A stretch of DNA of 64,000 nucleotides, taken from NCBI RefSeq assembly GCF_020520285.1, contig NZ_CP084742.1, positions 2,914,001 through 2,978,000 on the forward strand, in the 5' to 3' direction. The notes under the pieces were generated by a model. It was not told the origin of the DNA. It worked only from the letters and a program-made list of their open reading frames with translations, and ran no database searches. The DNA is from Pseudomonas sp. L5B5. GTDB lineage: Bacteria; Pseudomonadota; Gammaproteobacteria; Pseudomonadales; Pseudomonadaceae. Numbering within the stretch: the stretch's first letter is position 1; every line of letters starts with the position of its first letter. Below are positions 1 through 9,729 of this stretch, piece by piece. The translations under genes were made by a program, and so were the position numbers.

Positions 1-517
1 TCTGCAGCAGGCTCACCGCGTCCTTGGCATTGAGGGTCTTGGGCTCGTCCTTGAGATCGCCACGGCCATCGATGTTGTTCAGGTAGTCGGACATCATCAA
101 CCCGAGGTCCGCCAGGGTCGGATCGCCGGCATGGAAGGCGTCCGAGGCCGCGCCATACAGCTCCTGGGAAATCAGGCCGAAGTCAGCGGTGCCACGGGCC
201 TCGAGCATGCGCACCACCATCCGGTACTCCTTGCACATGCGACGCATGATCTGTCCCACCGGGTTGAACTGGCCCAGCTGGCGGGTGATATCGCGCTCGA
301 TGTTCTGGAACTCCAGCTTCACCGCAGCGGAGTCGAAGGACAGCGGGCGCCCTTCGTAGTAGGACCGGTCCACTGCCGGCATTTCCTTGCCCTTGGCCTT
401 GAGAAAACCTTTGCGGATGCTCTCGTCCCACTTCACCGCATCCAGCACGCGGATCGGTGTCTGTGCCAGCACTATGCGATCGGACAAAGTGCGTATCGTC
501 TGCTGGTAGTCGTCCAC
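1..517 (-). CDS. QEGLA-motif family protein (DUF1704), N-terminal part only
   Basis: The minus strand reads open from a GTG at 515-517 to the window edge, so only about 172 N-terminal residues are present. The start VDDYQQTIRTLSDRI, followed by a conserved AVDRSYYEGRPLSFD stretch, matches what I recall of the DUF1704 family, annotated as flavohemoglobin expression-modulating QEGLA motif protein. The naming QEGLA motif lies beyond the edge and cannot be checked. The GTG start is chosen because AGAGGGA lies about 7 bases upstream. The biochemical role of the family is not established; a metallopeptidase-like fold has been suggested. The lipoprotein gene upstream ends 33 bases before this start, so the two may be co-transcribed. 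Confidence 0.7.
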   Translation of the reverse strand, partial: MDDYQQTIRTLSDRIVLAQTPIRVLDAVKWDESIRKGFLKAKGKEMPAVDRSYYEGRPLSFDSAAVKLEFQNIERDITRQLGQFNPVGQIMRRMCKEYRMVVRMLEARGTADFGLISQELYGAASDAFHAGDPTLADLGLMMSDYLNNIDGRGDLKDEPKTLNAKDAVSLLQ

Positions 518-550
518 CCGAAATTCCCTCTGTTGAATCGTTCGAACCGG

Positions 551-1096
551 TTATTGGCCGGCCCGTTGAAAGCGCGCCGCCTCGACGAACACGTCGGAAT
601 TGGCCGGATCATCCAGGTAGGCGAAGACGTTGGCCAGCGTGCTGTCGACCAGTACGCCGTCGCCGGCCTCGGTGCTGAAGGAGCGGCCGCTCAGGGATTT
701 TTGACCCAGGGCCTGGTTGATCTGTTCCATGTCGAGGCTGAAGAGCACCAGCTCATGCTGGTCGTCGAGTTCGAAACCGGCAAGGACGAAATGCCCACCG
801 AAGCGCTCTGGCACGGCAGCCGACAAGTACCAGCGGCTGCCATGGCGAGCCACCGTGAACTCATGGACATCCGGCGCCCGCACCTTACCGTTGGAACGGC
901 TCACAGCCTGGTAGCGATTGCCGTCCAGGCGACTGAGTTGCAGGTCCATGGGTTCACCCCAGGCATTCTTGCCAGTCCACTTGCCCAGAATCGCGGCGGG
1001 GGCAGCCTGCCCGGCCGGCAAAGGCTGCGTGAAAGACACCAGGCAACCACCCAGCAGGAGAAACGACAGGGCCAGCAGCAAGCGCCAGGTTTTCAT
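551..1096 (-). CDS. Small lipoprotein of unknown function
   Basis: This encodes 181 residues. It starts MKTWRLLLALSFLLLGGC, a classic lipoprotein signal with the lipobox LGGC, so Cys18 would be lipidated. An in-frame ATG 48 bases further upstream would place the sequence MAPSTFC before the signal, so the internal ATG was chosen; its upstream GGGAGTGTGGG is only a modest RBS. The mature part is soluble and contains a GKWTGKNAWGEPMDLQL segment reminiscent of small beta-rich lipoproteins, but no family was recognised. It lies 52 bases downstream of a TetR regulator and just before the QEGLA-family gene, all in one direction. Confidence 0.75.
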   Translation of the reverse strand: MKTWRLLLALSFLLLGGCLVSFTQPLPAGQAAPAAILGKWTGKNAWGEPMDLQLSRLDGNRYQAVSRSNGKVRAPDVHEFTVARHGSRWYLSAAVPERFGGHFVLAGFELDDQHELVLFSLDMEQINQALGQKSLSGRSFSTEAGDGVLVDSTLANVFAYLDDPANSDVFVEAARFQRAGQ

Positions 1097-1148
1097 CCCA
1101 CACTCCCAAGAACAGCACGATGAGCAGAACGTCGAGGGTGCCACGGCC

Positions 1149-1865
1149 TCACATGGAAGCCAGCACCAGGTGCATGTAGCGAGTCAGGATGCCGAGCATT
1201 TCTTCTTCCGCCATCGGTTCGGCACCATTGAGCAGGCCCTGATACTCCATCCGGCCGATTATAGACGTCAACACCTTGGCGTCCTGCTGCGGCTCCCGCG
1301 AACCCAGGACCTGGAAGAACTGGCAAGTGCCCTGGAGCAGGATCTGCTGGTGCGAGCGCACGAGCTGGGCCAGGCGCGGGTTGAGCAGCGCCTCCTGGCG
1401 GAACGCCTGCTCGGCCATCAGGTGCTCGCGGCGGGTGCTGAGCTGGCGCTGCACATAATCGGCAGTCATGCGGGCGATGTCGTCGGCCAGCTGCGAACGA
1501 GAGTCCGGGCTGCCGTCGCCATAGGCCACCATCTCCCGCAGCAGGCCTTCGTTGCTGGTCCACAGCTTGGCCATGAACGCCGCGCTGCGCTCGACGTACT
1601 GGGCGAAGGTATCGGTGAGCAGGTCATCGATATCCTTGAAGTAATAGGTGGTGGCCGACAACGGCACACCGGCTTCGGCGGCTACCGCGCGGTGACGCAC
1701 GGCCCGCACGCCATCACGCACGACGATGCGCATGGCCGCATCGAGGATCTCCTGCCTGCGCTGTTCACTGCCCTGGCGACTGGCCTTGCGGCCCTGATAC
1801 TGAACACTTTCAGCCACCGCGGTGGCGATGCCAGCTGCACCTTCTTGAGCAATTGCGCGGTTCAC
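1149..1865 (-). CDS. TetR-family transcriptional regulator
   Basis: This encodes 238 residues. The N-terminal DNA-binding region is typical of TetR: RRQEILDAAMRIVVRDGVRAV followed by a helix-turn-helix (VAAEAGVPLSATTYYFKDID). The C-terminal ligand-binding part is all-helical and unassigned. The frame can be read from a TTG at 1884-1886, but a GTG at 1863-1865 is preferred because AAGAGG lies about 10 bases upstream. The gene is read towards the lipoprotein gene and lies downstream of the lysS terminator. In P. aeruginosa a TetR gene also sits next to lysS (from memory, PA3699). The ligand and targets are unknown; control of the adjacent lipoprotein gene is an inference from position only. Confidence 0.85.
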   Translation of the reverse strand: MNRAIAQEGAAGIATAVAESVQYQGRKASRQGSEQRRQEILDAAMRIVVRDGVRAVRHRAVAAEAGVPLSATTYYFKDIDDLLTDTFAQYVERSAAFMAKLWTSNEGLLREMVAYGDGSPDSRSQLADDIARMTADYVQRQLSTRREHLMAEQAFRQEALLNPRLAQLVRSHQQILLQGTCQFFQVLGSREPQQDAKVLTSIIGRMEYQGLLNGAEPMAEEEMLGILTRYMHLVLASM

Positions 1866-1926
1866 GACAGGTATTCCTCTTATCAATCACACAGAATCAA
1901 AAGCGGTACGTCAGTGCCAACCAGAC

Positions 1927-1956
1927 AATAAAAAGCCGCCTGTTGAAGGCGGCTTC
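1927..1956 (-). terminator. Rho-independent terminator of lysS
   Basis: AAGCCGCC (1933-1940) and GGCGGCTT (1948-1955) form an 8-bp stem with a 7-base loop. Read on the minus strand the stem is followed by TTTTTATTG. It lies 15 bases after the lysS stop codon. Confidence 0.9.
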
Positions 1957-1970
1957 TCATTCGCTACATC

Positions 1971-3473
1971 TTAGGCCTGTGGCCGCATGTGCGGGAACAG
2001 GATCACATCGCGAATCGACGGCGAGTTGGTCAGCAGCATCACCAGGCGGTCGATGCCGATGCCTTCACCGGCGGTTGGCGGCATGCCGTATTCCAGGGCA
2101 CGCACGAAGTCGGCGTCGTAGTGCATCGCCTCGTCGTCACCGGCGTCCTTCTCGGCCACCTGGGCCAGGAAGCGCTCGGCCTGGTCTTCGGCATCGTTGA
2201 GCTCGGAGTAGGCATTGGCGATTTCGCGGCCACCGATGAACAGCTCGAAGCGATCGGTAACAGCCGGATTGTCGTCGTTGCGGCGCGCCAGCGGCGACAC
2301 TTCGAACGGGTACTCGGTGATGAAGTGCGGCTGTTCCAGCTTGTGCTCGACCAGTTCTTCGAAAATCATCACCTGCAGCTTGCCCAGGCCTTCATGGCCC
2401 AGCACCTTGGCACCGGCCTTCTTGGCGATGTCACGAGCGCGGTCGACGTCCTGCAGGTCGGCAGCGGTCAGCTCGGGGTTGTACTTGAGGATCGAGTCGA
2501 ACACCGACAGGCGCACGAACGGCTCGCCGAAGTGGAACACCTTGTCGCCGTACGGCACGTCGGTGGTGCCCAGTACCAGCTGCGCCAGCTCGCGGAACAG
2601 CTCTTCGGTGAGGTCCATGTTGTCGTTGTAGTCGGCGTAGGCCTGGTAGAACTCGAGCATGGTGAATTCTGGGTTGTGACGAGTCGAAACGCCTTCGTTA
2701 CGGAAGTTGCGGTTGATCTCGAACACCTTTTCAAAGCCACCTACCACCAGGCGCTTGAGGTACAGCTCCGGCGCGATGCGCAGGAACATGGCCATGTCCA
2801 GGGCGTTGTGGTGGGTTTCGAACGGCTTGGCCGCCGCACCGCCAGGAATGGTCTGCAGCATCGGCGTCTCGACTTCGAGGAAGTCGCGCTCGATCAGGAA
2901 CTTGCGGATGTGCGAGATCACCTGGGAACGCACACGGAAGGTGTGGCGGGTTTCCTCGTTGACCATCAGGTCGACGTAACGCTGGCGATAGCGCTGCTCG
3001 GTGTCGGTCAGGCCGTGGTGCTTGTCGGGCAGCGGACGCAGCGACTTGGTCAGCAGGCGCACGTTGGTCATCTCGACGTACAGGTCGCCCTTGCCCGAAC
3101 GGGCCAGGGTGCCTTCGGCGCTGATGATGTCGCCCAGGTCCCAGGTCTTGACCGCGGCCAGGGTTTCTTCCGGCAGGGTCTTGCGGTTGACATAGACCTG
3201 GATACGACCGGTCATGTCCTGGATCACCATGAACGAGCCACGGTTGAGCATGATGCGGCCGGCAACCTTGACCGGGATCGCGGCTGCTTCCAGCTCTTCC
3301 TTGGTCTTGTCCGCGTACTGTTTCTGCAGGTCGTTGCAGTAGCTGTCGCGACGGAAGTCGTTGGGGAAGGCGTTACCCTTGGCACGCTCGGCGGCAAGTT
3401 TTTCCTTGCGCAGGGCGATCAGGGTGTTCTCTTCCTGTTGCAGGTCTTGCGATTCGGTCTTGAGGTCGCTCAT
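1971..3473 (-). CDS. lysS: Lysyl-tRNA synthetase (class II)
   Basis: This encodes 500 residues, the normal length for bacterial LysRS. The enzyme charges tRNA-Lys with lysine using ATP in the cytoplasm. The N-terminal OB-fold anticodon-binding domain (about residues 60-165) contains [18 protein letters not shown]. The class II catalytic domain follows, with motif 2 ([20 protein letters not shown]) and motif 3 ([11 protein letters not shown] from residue 471). The ATG has GATGGAAAAA upstream, a weak RBS. It follows prfB with a 92-base gap holding an inverted repeat; prfB-lysS is a common operon in gamma-proteobacteria. A strong terminator ends it. Confidence 0.98.
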   Translation of the reverse strand: MSDLKTESQDLQQEENTLIALRKEKLAAERAKGNAFPNDFRRDSYCNDLQKQYADKTKEELEAAAIPVKVAGRIMLNRGSFMVIQDMTGRIQVYVNRKTLPEETLAAVKTWDLGDIISAEGTLARSGKGDLYVEMTNVRLLTKSLRPLPDKHHGLTDTEQRYRQRYVDLMVNEETRHTFRVRSQVISHIRKFLIERDFLEVETPMLQTIPGGAAAKPFETHHNALDMAMFLRIAPELYLKRLVVGGFEKVFEINRNFRNEGVSTRHNPEFTMLEFYQAYADYNDNMDLTEELFRELAQLVLGTTDVPYGDKVFHFGEPFVRLSVFDSILKYNPELTAADLQDVDRARDIAKKAGAKVLGHEGLGKLQVMIFEELVEHKLEQPHFITEYPFEVSPLARRNDDNPAVTDRFELFIGGREIANAYSELNDAEDQAERFLAQVAEKDAGDDEAMHYDADFVRALEYGMPPTAGEGIGIDRLVMLLTNSPSIRDVILFPHMRPQA

Positions 3474-3521
3474 GTCGTCATTTTTTCCATCAGGTGTTCG
3501 TTGCCCTTTTCGGGCAGGGCA

Positions 3522-3550
3522 CGCGATACCGGCGAGCAGCCGGTATCGCG
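3522..3550. repeat. Perfect 12-bp inverted repeat between prfB and lysS
   Basis: CGCGATACCGGC (3522-3533) pairs with GCCGGTATCGCG (3539-3550) across a 5-base loop. There is no T-run on either side, so it is more likely an mRNA-stabilising or REP-like hairpin in the prfB-lysS gap than a terminator. Confidence 0.7.
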
Positions 3551-3565
3551 GCGGTGGTGTGCGGT

Positions 3566-4661
3566 TTACAGCCCCTGCTTGAGGCTCGCTTCCAGGTATT
3601 GGTCGAGGTCGCCGTCGAGGACCTTCTGGCAGTCGCTGCGCTCGACGCCGGTGCGCAGGTCCTTGATGCGAGAGTCATCCAGTACGTAGGAGCGGATCTG
3701 GTGGCCCCAGCCGATGTCCGACTTGGTGTCTTCCAGCGCTTGCGAGGCGGCGTTGCGCTTTTGCATTTCCTGCTCGTACAACTTGGCCCGCAGCATTTTC
3801 ATGGCGGTGTCCTTGTTGGCGTGCTGGGAGCGTTCGTTCTGGCAACTGACCACGGTGTTGGTCGGTACGTGGGTGATACGCACCGCCGAGTCGGTGGTGT
3901 TCACGTGCTGGCCGCCGGCGCCCGATGAGCGATAGGTGTCGATGCGCAGGTCGGCCGGGTTGATCTCGATCTCGACCTTGTCGTCGATCTCGGGCGATAC
4001 GAACACCGCAGAGAACGACGTGTGGCGACGTGCGCCGGAGTCGAACGGGCTCTTGCGAACCAGGCGATGCACACCGATCTCGGTACGCAGCCAGCCAAAG
4101 GCGTACTCGCCCTTGATGTGCACGGTGGCACCCTTGATGCCGGCGACTTCACCCTCGGACAGCTCCATGATAGTGGCGTCGAAGCCGCGCTTGTCGGCCC
4201 AGCGCAGGTACATGCGCAGCAGGATGTTGGCCCAGTCCTGCGCCTCGGTGCCGCCGGAACCCGCCTGGATATCCAGGTAGGCGTTGTTCATGTCCATCTC
4301 GCCGCTGAACATGCGACGGAACTCAAGCTTCGCCAGGAGTTCATCCAGGTTCTGCAGCTCGGTCTCGACGTCGCCTACGGCACCTTCGTCATCTTCCTCG
4401 ACGGCCATGTCGAGCAGGTCCTTGCAGTCGGCCAGGCCACCGGACAGCGTGTCCAGGGTCTCGACGACCTGGACCAGCATGGCGCGCTCGCGGCCCAGCG
4501 CCTGGGCGTACTCGGGCTTGTTCCAGACGTTGGGGTCTTCCAGCTCGCGGTTGACTTCGATCAGGCGGTCATGCTTTTGATCGTAGTCAAAGATACCCCC
4601 GAATGGACTGGGAACGCTCGGTCAGGTCCTTGATGGTGTTCAGGATCGGGTTGATTTCCAT
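3566..4661 (-). CDS. prfB: Peptide chain release factor 2, made by programmed +1 frameshift
   Basis: RF2 ends translation at UGA and UAA codons. The gene starts at ATG 4659-4661 ([18 protein letters not shown]) and reads 24 codons to an in-frame TGA at 4587-4589. A +1 shift (skipping T4589) continues in the frame that ends at 3566, giving 364 residues, the normal RF2 length. The downstream part holds the specificity tripeptide SPF ([15 protein letters not shown]) and the catalytic GGQ ([16 protein letters not shown]). The two frames are one gene, not a pseudogene: the shift site has all the usual elements (see 4587-4600). A TATAAT-like -10 lies about 40 bases upstream. lysS follows. Confidence 0.97.
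4587..4600 (-). other. prfB: RF2 autoregulatory +1 frameshift site
   Basis: Read on the minus strand the site is GGGGGTATCTTTGAC: an SD-like GGGGGT, a 2-base spacer up to CTT, the slippery CTT-T, and a UGA followed by C, the weakest termination context. When RF2 is scarce the ribosome pauses at UGA and shifts +1, so RF2 controls its own synthesis. The base before the G-run is C here rather than the A of the common AGGGGG form. Confidence 0.96.
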
Positions 4662-4699
4662 GGATGGCGGCACTCGCTGGCGAACTTTTGAAAGCCGAC

Positions 4700-4705
4700 G
4701 ATTAT
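4700..4705 (-). promoter_or_regulatory. Candidate -10 box for prfB
   Basis: TATAAT on the minus strand, 39 bases upstream of the prfB ATG. No convincing -35 hexamer sits at 16-18 bases, so only the -10 is supported. Confidence 0.45.
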
Positions 4706-4847
4706 AACGGAAACGCCGAATCACGGCAGCCCGCTTGGCGGCTTTAACCGCGAATAGCCCCATCACCCGGGTACCGGGGCCTATACAATCCGGGTACGCA
4801 CTTCATTCCCTTCACGCCACGCCAGCAGAATCAGGAAGCCGTCCTAC

Positions 4848-5351
4848 ATGGAGAGAACCCTCAGCGAGGCAGAAATCCGCCACATCAGCGCCCGGGAGCG
4901 GCGCAACCAGAGGGGCTCGCGGGCTGTCGTGTACTTCATCCTGAGCCTGTTCGCCGCCCTGCCAGTGCTGGGTATCGGCCTGCTCACCAGCCCGCAGCTG
5001 GCCTGGGCGCTGGCGGTGCTGTGGGCGGTGGTCCTCTGGTGGTGGGTCTACTACCGCACCCGCGCCATGGAAAGCACGGTGGGCACGCGAACCCTATGGT
5101 TGCAGGCGCAGTTCAGCGCCACCTGGGTCAACGTCCCCAGAAATGGCCACTGGCGCTACACCTTCGGTGACTACCCCATCGCCGCCAGCAACCTGATCGG
5201 CAATCTGTTCGCCGATGGAACACTCAAAACCCATACCCGGTACAGGGTCGAGGCGGTGCTGCTGACCTGTCCGCAAACCTCGAGCCATAGCTATTACCTG
5301 CTTCCCGATACCTTTATCGAAGTATCCGGGGGCAACCTGCCTCAGGGCTGA
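4848..5351 (+). CDS. Small inner-membrane protein of unknown function
   Basis: This encodes 167 residues. A basic, charged N-terminus (ERTLSEAEIRHISARERRNQRGSR) is followed by two adjacent hydrophobic segments, about residues 27-47 and 51-68, joined by a short turn. A soluble C-terminal domain of about 95 residues then follows. AGGAAG lies about 9 bases before the ATG. It is divergent from prfB and convergent with wspR, ending 5 bases from the wspR stop. A TATACAAT sequence around 4790 could be its -10 region. No family was recognised. Confidence 0.8.
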   Translation: MERTLSEAEIRHISARERRNQRGSRAVVYFILSLFAALPVLGIGLLTSPQLAWALAVLWAVVLWWWVYYRTRAMESTVGTRTLWLQAQFSATWVNVPRNGHWRYTFGDYPIAASNLIGNLFADGTLKTHTRYRVEAVLLTCPQTSSHSYYLLPDTFIEVSGGNLPQG

Positions 5352-5356
5352 GGCGG

Positions 5357-6358
5357 TTACTCGATCCCGACCTGGTTGCGCCCGTTGTTCTTGGCCAGGT
5401 AAAGCCCTTTGTCCGCCGCAGAGATCAACTGCCGACAGTGGCTGTTGGGTTGTGGCGTCACGGTCGACAGGCCAATGCTGATGGTCAGGCTGGCACCTTC
5501 CACCGGTGCGATATGGGGGATCTTCAGTGCCTCCACGGTCTGGCGCAGCTTCTCGGCCACCAGCCGCGCCCCGCCCGGCGAGGTGTTGGGCAACACCAGC
5601 ACGAACTCCTCGCCACCATAGCGCGCCGGCAGGTCGGAGGGCCGGCTGCTGGCCTCACGGATGGCCGTGGCCACCTTGCGCAAGGCTTCATCGCCTTCCA
5701 GGTGGCCGAAGGTATCGTTGTAGGTCTTGAAGTAATCGACATCGATCATCAGCAGCGACAGCTGGGTCTGCTCGCGCATCGCCCGGCGCCACTCGAGTTC
5801 CAGGTACTCGTCGAAGTGCCGGCGATTGGACAGTCCGGTCAAGCCATCGGAGTTCATCAGGCGCTGCAGCACCAGGTTGGTGTCCAGCAGCTGCTGCTGG
5901 CTGACACGCAACGCCCGGTAGGCCGCATCCCGCTGCAGCAGGGTCATGTAGGAGCGCGAGTGGTAGCGAATCCGCGCTACCAGCTCGATGTTGTCCGGCA
6001 GCTTGACCAGGTAGTCGTTGGCCCCGGCGGCGAAGGCCGCACTCTTGATCAGCGGGTCTTCCTTGGTGGACAGGACGATGATCGGGATATTCTGGGTCGC
6101 CGGATGGTTGCGGTACTCGCGCACCAGGGTCAGGCCATCCAGGCCCGGCATCACCAGGTCCTGGAGAATCACCGTGGGCTTGATGCGGATCGCCTGGGCA
6201 ATGGCCTGGTGGGGATCGGCGCAGAAGTGGAAGTCGATGTTTTCCTCATTCGCCAACCCACGCCGAACCGCCTCGCCGATCATGGCCTGGTCGTCTACCA
6301 GCAACACCATGGCGGCGTTTTCGTCGGTCTTGAATTCGTCGAGCTGTAAATCATTCAT
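5357..6358 (-). CDS. wspR: Diguanylate cyclase response regulator WspR
   Basis: This encodes 333 residues and is the output of the Wsp pathway: phosphorylated WspR makes cyclic di-GMP from two GTP, favouring biofilm and exopolysaccharide production. The N-terminal receiver domain has acidic DD at 22-23 and the likely phospho-acceptor Asp67 ([10 protein letters not shown]). A helical linker leads to the GGDEF domain with active-site GGEEF at 248-252. The inhibitory I-site RxxD is intact as R239-P-S-D242, five residues before GGEEF, so product feedback is expected. AGGTG precedes the ATG. It lies 48 bases downstream of wspF at the end of the operon. Confidence 0.97.
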   Translation of the reverse strand: MNDLQLDEFKTDENAAMVLLVDDQAMIGEAVRRGLANEENIDFHFCADPHQAIAQAIRIKPTVILQDLVMPGLDGLTLVREYRNHPATQNIPIIVLSTKEDPLIKSAAFAAGANDYLVKLPDNIELVARIRYHSRSYMTLLQRDAAYRALRVSQQQLLDTNLVLQRLMNSDGLTGLSNRRHFDEYLELEWRRAMREQTQLSLLMIDVDYFKTYNDTFGHLEGDEALRKVATAIREASSRPSDLPARYGGEEFVLVLPNTSPGGARLVAEKLRQTVEALKIPHIAPVEGASLTISIGLSTVTPQPNSHCRQLISAADKGLYLAKNNGRNQVGIE

Positions 6359-6406
6359 GGGTTGTCACCTGAATTGCTACCTGACCAGGACAGCTGCGTT
6401 TATCAG

Positions 6407-7417
6407 TCATTTGGCAAATATCTCCAGCAAACGTGGAGCGATCTTGTCCAGCGGGCGAATCTCTGCGGCGGCACCGATGGCAGCGGCCGCCTTGGGCATG
6501 CCATACACCGCGCTACTGTTCTGGTCCTGGGCGATGGTCAGATAACCCTGATCGCGCATCAGCTTCAAGCCCTGGGCACCGTCTCGCCCCATGCCCGTCA
6601 GCAGTACGCCCACCGCATCACCGTTCCAGTAGCTGGCGACACTTTCGAAAAACACATCGATGGAAGGTCGGTAGATCTCGTTAACCGGCTCGGCGGTATA
6701 GGCCAGCGTGCCGTTCTTCAACAGGCGGATGTGATGATTGGTGCCCGCCAGCAGCACCGTGCCGCTTTGCGGCGGCTCGCCTTCCCGGGCCAGGCGCACC
6801 GACAGTCCCGATGCGCTGCTGAGCCATTCGGCCATGCCCGCGGCAAACACCTGATCGACATGCTGGACCAGCACGATGGCTGCGGGAAAGTCCTTTGGCA
6901 AGCCCTTGAGCAGCACTTCCAGGGCCGCGGGCCCGCCAGCGGAAGAACCAATGGCCACCAGGCTCTGGCGAGGCGCACCGCTGCGCAGGGGAATCGGTGC
7001 GGAACGCACGCGACTGCCGCGCTGGCCGATCAGCCAGCCGATATTGAGGATCTTGCGCAGCAGCGGAGCTGCCGCCTCCTGGGCGTTGCCCGCCCCCAGC
7101 GCCGGGGTGTCCACCACATCCAGGGCGCCGTGGCCCATGGCCTCGAACACCCGGTGCACATTCTGGTGACGATCGACGGTGACGATCACGATGGCGCACG
7201 GCGACTCGGCCATGATCCGCCGCGTGGCCTCGACCCCGTCCATCACCGGCATGATCAGATCCATGAGGATCAGGTCCGGCGTCAGCTCCGCGCAATACTT
7301 CACCGCGTCTGCGCCATTGGTCGCGACCCACACCACCTCGTGGCTGGGATCGAAGGCCAGCGCCCGGCGCAGGGCCTCGACCGCCATGGGCATGTCGTTG
7401 ACTATCGCTATCTTCAT
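6407..7417 (-). CDS. wspF: CheB-like methylesterase WspF
   Basis: This encodes 336 residues. It removes methyl groups from WspA and so damps the pathway; loss-of-function wspF mutants in Pseudomonas give wrinkly, high cyclic-di-GMP colonies. The N-terminal receiver domain has Asp53 as phospho-acceptor (LILMDLIMPVMDG). The C-terminal esterase domain has the nucleophile Ser in VAIGSSAGGPAAL (about residue 156), His in LVQHVDQVF and Asp in LTGMGRDGAQG, so the catalytic triad looks intact. It is intact along its full length, so the strain is not an obvious wspF wrinkly mutant. The ATG overlaps the wspE stop by 4 bases. Confidence 0.97.
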   Translation of the reverse strand: MKIAIVNDMPMAVEALRRALAFDPSHEVVWVATNGADAVKYCAELTPDLILMDLIMPVMDGVEATRRIMAESPCAIVIVTVDRHQNVHRVFEAMGHGALDVVDTPALGAGNAQEAAAPLLRKILNIGWLIGQRGSRVRSAPIPLRSGAPRQSLVAIGSSAGGPAALEVLLKGLPKDFPAAIVLVQHVDQVFAAGMAEWLSSASGLSVRLAREGEPPQSGTVLLAGTNHHIRLLKNGTLAYTAEPVNEIYRPSIDVFFESVASYWNGDAVGVLLTGMGRDGAQGLKLMRDQGYLTIAQDQNSSAVYGMPKAAAAIGAAAEIRPLDKIAPRLLEIFAK

Positions 7418-9729
7418 GCCCGCGCTCCTCCAATCAGCTCCACCACCGCATCCAGCAGGGCGTCGTCATGGAAACTGGCTTTGGCTAGATAATAGTCGGC
7501 ACCGGCATCCAGTCCACGGCGCCGGTCTTCCTCACGATCCTTGTAGGACACCACCATCACCGGCAGCGACTGCAGGCGATTGTCACGGCGCAGGAGTGTG
7601 ACCAATTCGATTCCATCCATCCGAGGCATGTCGATGTCGGTGATCAGCAGGTCGAAGCTCTCCGAACGCAGGGCATTCCAGCCGTCCATGCCGTCCACGG
7701 CCACGGCCACGTCGTAACCACGGTTGATCAGCAGCTTGCGCTGCAATTCACGCACTGTCAGCGAGTCGTCGACCACCAGGATACGCTTGCGCGCGGCCTG
7801 CGCATGCTGCTGGTGATGTCGGGCAATGCGCTCCAGGCGACCGGTATCGAGCAGCTTGTCGACCGAACGCAGCATGTCCTCGACATCGACGATCAGTGCC
7901 ACTCGGCCGTCATCCAGCAAGGCGCCGGCGGAAATGTCCTGGATCTTGCCCAGGCGCTCGTCCAGCGGCAGCACCACCAGGGTGCGCTCGCCGATGAAAC
8001 GCTCCACGGCGATCCCGTAGATCGCTTCACGCTCGCGGATCACCACCACCTTCAAGGTCGCGGCACCGTCCTGGGACGCCGGCCGCTGCAACAGCTGGCT
8101 GGCCGCCACCAGGCCGACATGCCGGCCTTCGTGCCAGAAATGCTGGCGCCCTTCCACCTGGACGATCTGCTCCGGCTCCAGGTCGCACATGCGCTCGATG
8201 TGGGCCAGCGGGAAGGCATAGGCTTCGCCGCCCACCTCCACCACCAGACTGCGCACCACCGACAGGGTCAATGGCACCTCCAGGTGGAATCGGCTGCCCT
8301 GGCCGGAGACCTGCTCCAGCACCACCGCTCCGCGCAGTTGGCGCACCATGTGCTGCACCGCATCCAGGCCGACGCCCCGCCCGGAGACCTCGGTGACCTT
8401 GTCCCGCAGGCTGAAGCCCGGCAGGAACAGGAAGGTCAGCAGTTCTTCCTCGCTGAGTTGCGCTGCGGTCTCGGCTGGTGACAAATGGCGTTCGACAATA
8501 CTCAGCCGCAGGCGCTCCAAGTCCACCCCATGCCCGTCGTCGCTCAACTCCAGCACCAGCAACCCAGCCTGGTGGGAGGCCCGCAAGCGAATCAGCCCTT
8601 CGGCCGGCTTGCCCGCCAGCAGCCGCTGCTCGGGCAGCTCGATGCCATGGTCGACGGCGTTGCGCAGCAGATGGGTCAGCGGGGCCTCGAGTTTTTCCAG
8701 CACATCACGATCGACCTGGGTCTTTTCCCCTTCGATTTCCAGGCGCACCTGTTTGCCCAGGCTGCGACCCAGGTCGCGGACCATGCGCACCTGGCCACCC
8801 AGCACGTCGGCGAAAGGCCGCATCCGGCAAGCCAGGGCCGTGTCATAGAGCACCTGCGCCCGCTGGCTGGCCTGCCAGCCAAACTCATCGAGCTCGGCGG
8901 TCTTTTCCGCCAGCAGCTGCTGGGATTCGGCCAGCAGCCGGCGTGCATCCTCCAGGGCTTCCTGGGCCTCCAGGCCAAGGGCATGCTCCTTGAGATGCAG
9001 GTTGAGGTTTTCCAGTGCTGCCAGGCTGTTGTTCTGGATCCGCTTGAGACGCTGCAAGGTGGCCAGGTAGGGCTTGAGCCGCTGGGTCTCCACCAGGGAC
9101 TTGCTGGACAGGTCCAGCAGGCTGTTGAGCCGCTCGGCGGTGACCCGCAGCACCCGCTCGCCGCCATCACTGACACGCCGCCCGCGGTGCGGGGCCAGGG
9201 CGGGCTCGTCGGATGGCGCTGGCTCGGGCTCCGCCAGCGCGTGTGCCGCAGCTTCCAGTACAGCGTCCACCGATGAGCCGAGTACGCCCCCGGAAACGGT
9301 CGCCGGCATGGAGGGCGATCCACTCGTGGCGTCCGGTCCCTGGGTCAGCAGGCGCTCCATCAGTGCCACGTAGGCCGGAATGTCCAGCGCCACCAGTTCG
9401 GCACCGCCCGGGGTGGCGATGCGCATCAGCAGGTCGGTGCCCTGGAGCAGGGCGTCGATGTGCTCGGGCTGCAAGTACAGCCGTCCTTCCTGGGCACTGA
9501 CCAGGCAATCCTCCATGACATGGGCCACGCTGACGCCCGCATCGACCCCGACGATCCGTGCCGCCCCCTTGAGGGAATGGGCCGCGCGCATGCAGGCTTC
9601 CAGCTGGTCGGCCTGGGTCGGGTTGCGCTCCAGGGCCAGCAGGCCGGCGCTGAGCACCTGGGTCTGGGCTTCGGCTTCCAGGCTGAAAAGCTCCAGCAGC
9701 GAGGCATCGCGCATTTGATCGGGGGTCAT
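7414..9729 (-). CDS. wspE: CheA-type hybrid histidine kinase WspE
   Basis: This encodes 771 residues. The domains in order are: an N-terminal Hpt with phospho-accepting His51 (AAHSLKGAARIVG), a CheA dimerisation/ATPase core (HLLRNAVDHGIE as N-box, DDGHGVD as G1 box, GRGVGLDAV as G2), a CheW-like domain, and a C-terminal receiver with Asp698 (LLITDIDMPRMDG). It phosphorylates WspR and WspF in response to the WspA signalling state. The start overlaps wspD by 4 bases and the end overlaps wspF by 4 bases, which implies translational coupling. Confidence 0.97.
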   Translation of the reverse strand: MTPDQMRDASLLELFSLEAEAQTQVLSAGLLALERNPTQADQLEACMRAAHSLKGAARIVGVDAGVSVAHVMEDCLVSAQEGRLYLQPEHIDALLQGTDLLMRIATPGGAELVALDIPAYVALMERLLTQGPDATSGSPSMPATVSGGVLGSSVDAVLEAAAHALAEPEPAPSDEPALAPHRGRRVSDGGERVLRVTAERLNSLLDLSSKSLVETQRLKPYLATLQRLKRIQNNSLAALENLNLHLKEHALGLEAQEALEDARRLLAESQQLLAEKTAELDEFGWQASQRAQVLYDTALACRMRPFADVLGGQVRMVRDLGRSLGKQVRLEIEGEKTQVDRDVLEKLEAPLTHLLRNAVDHGIELPEQRLLAGKPAEGLIRLRASHQAGLLVLELSDDGHGVDLERLRLSIVERHLSPAETAAQLSEEELLTFLFLPGFSLRDKVTEVSGRGVGLDAVQHMVRQLRGAVVLEQVSGQGSRFHLEVPLTLSVVRSLVVEVGGEAYAFPLAHIERMCDLEPEQIVQVEGRQHFWHEGRHVGLVAASQLLQRPASQDGAATLKVVVIREREAIYGIAVERFIGERTLVVLPLDERLGKIQDISAGALLDDGRVALIVDVEDMLRSVDKLLDTGRLERIARHHQQHAQAARKRILVVDDSLTVRELQRKLLINRGYDVAVAVDGMDGWNALRSESFDLLITDIDMPRMDGIELVTLLRRDNRLQSLPVMVVSYKDREEDRRRGLDAGADYYLAKASFHDDALLDAVVELIGGARA

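Noticed and set aside
1989..3689. 566-codon plus-strand frame across lysS
   Set aside because: It is antisense to lysS and runs into prfB; the lysS motifs are unambiguous.
3566..4661. prfB read as a pseudogene because of the in-frame TGA
   Set aside because: The stop lies in a complete RF2 programmed frameshift site.
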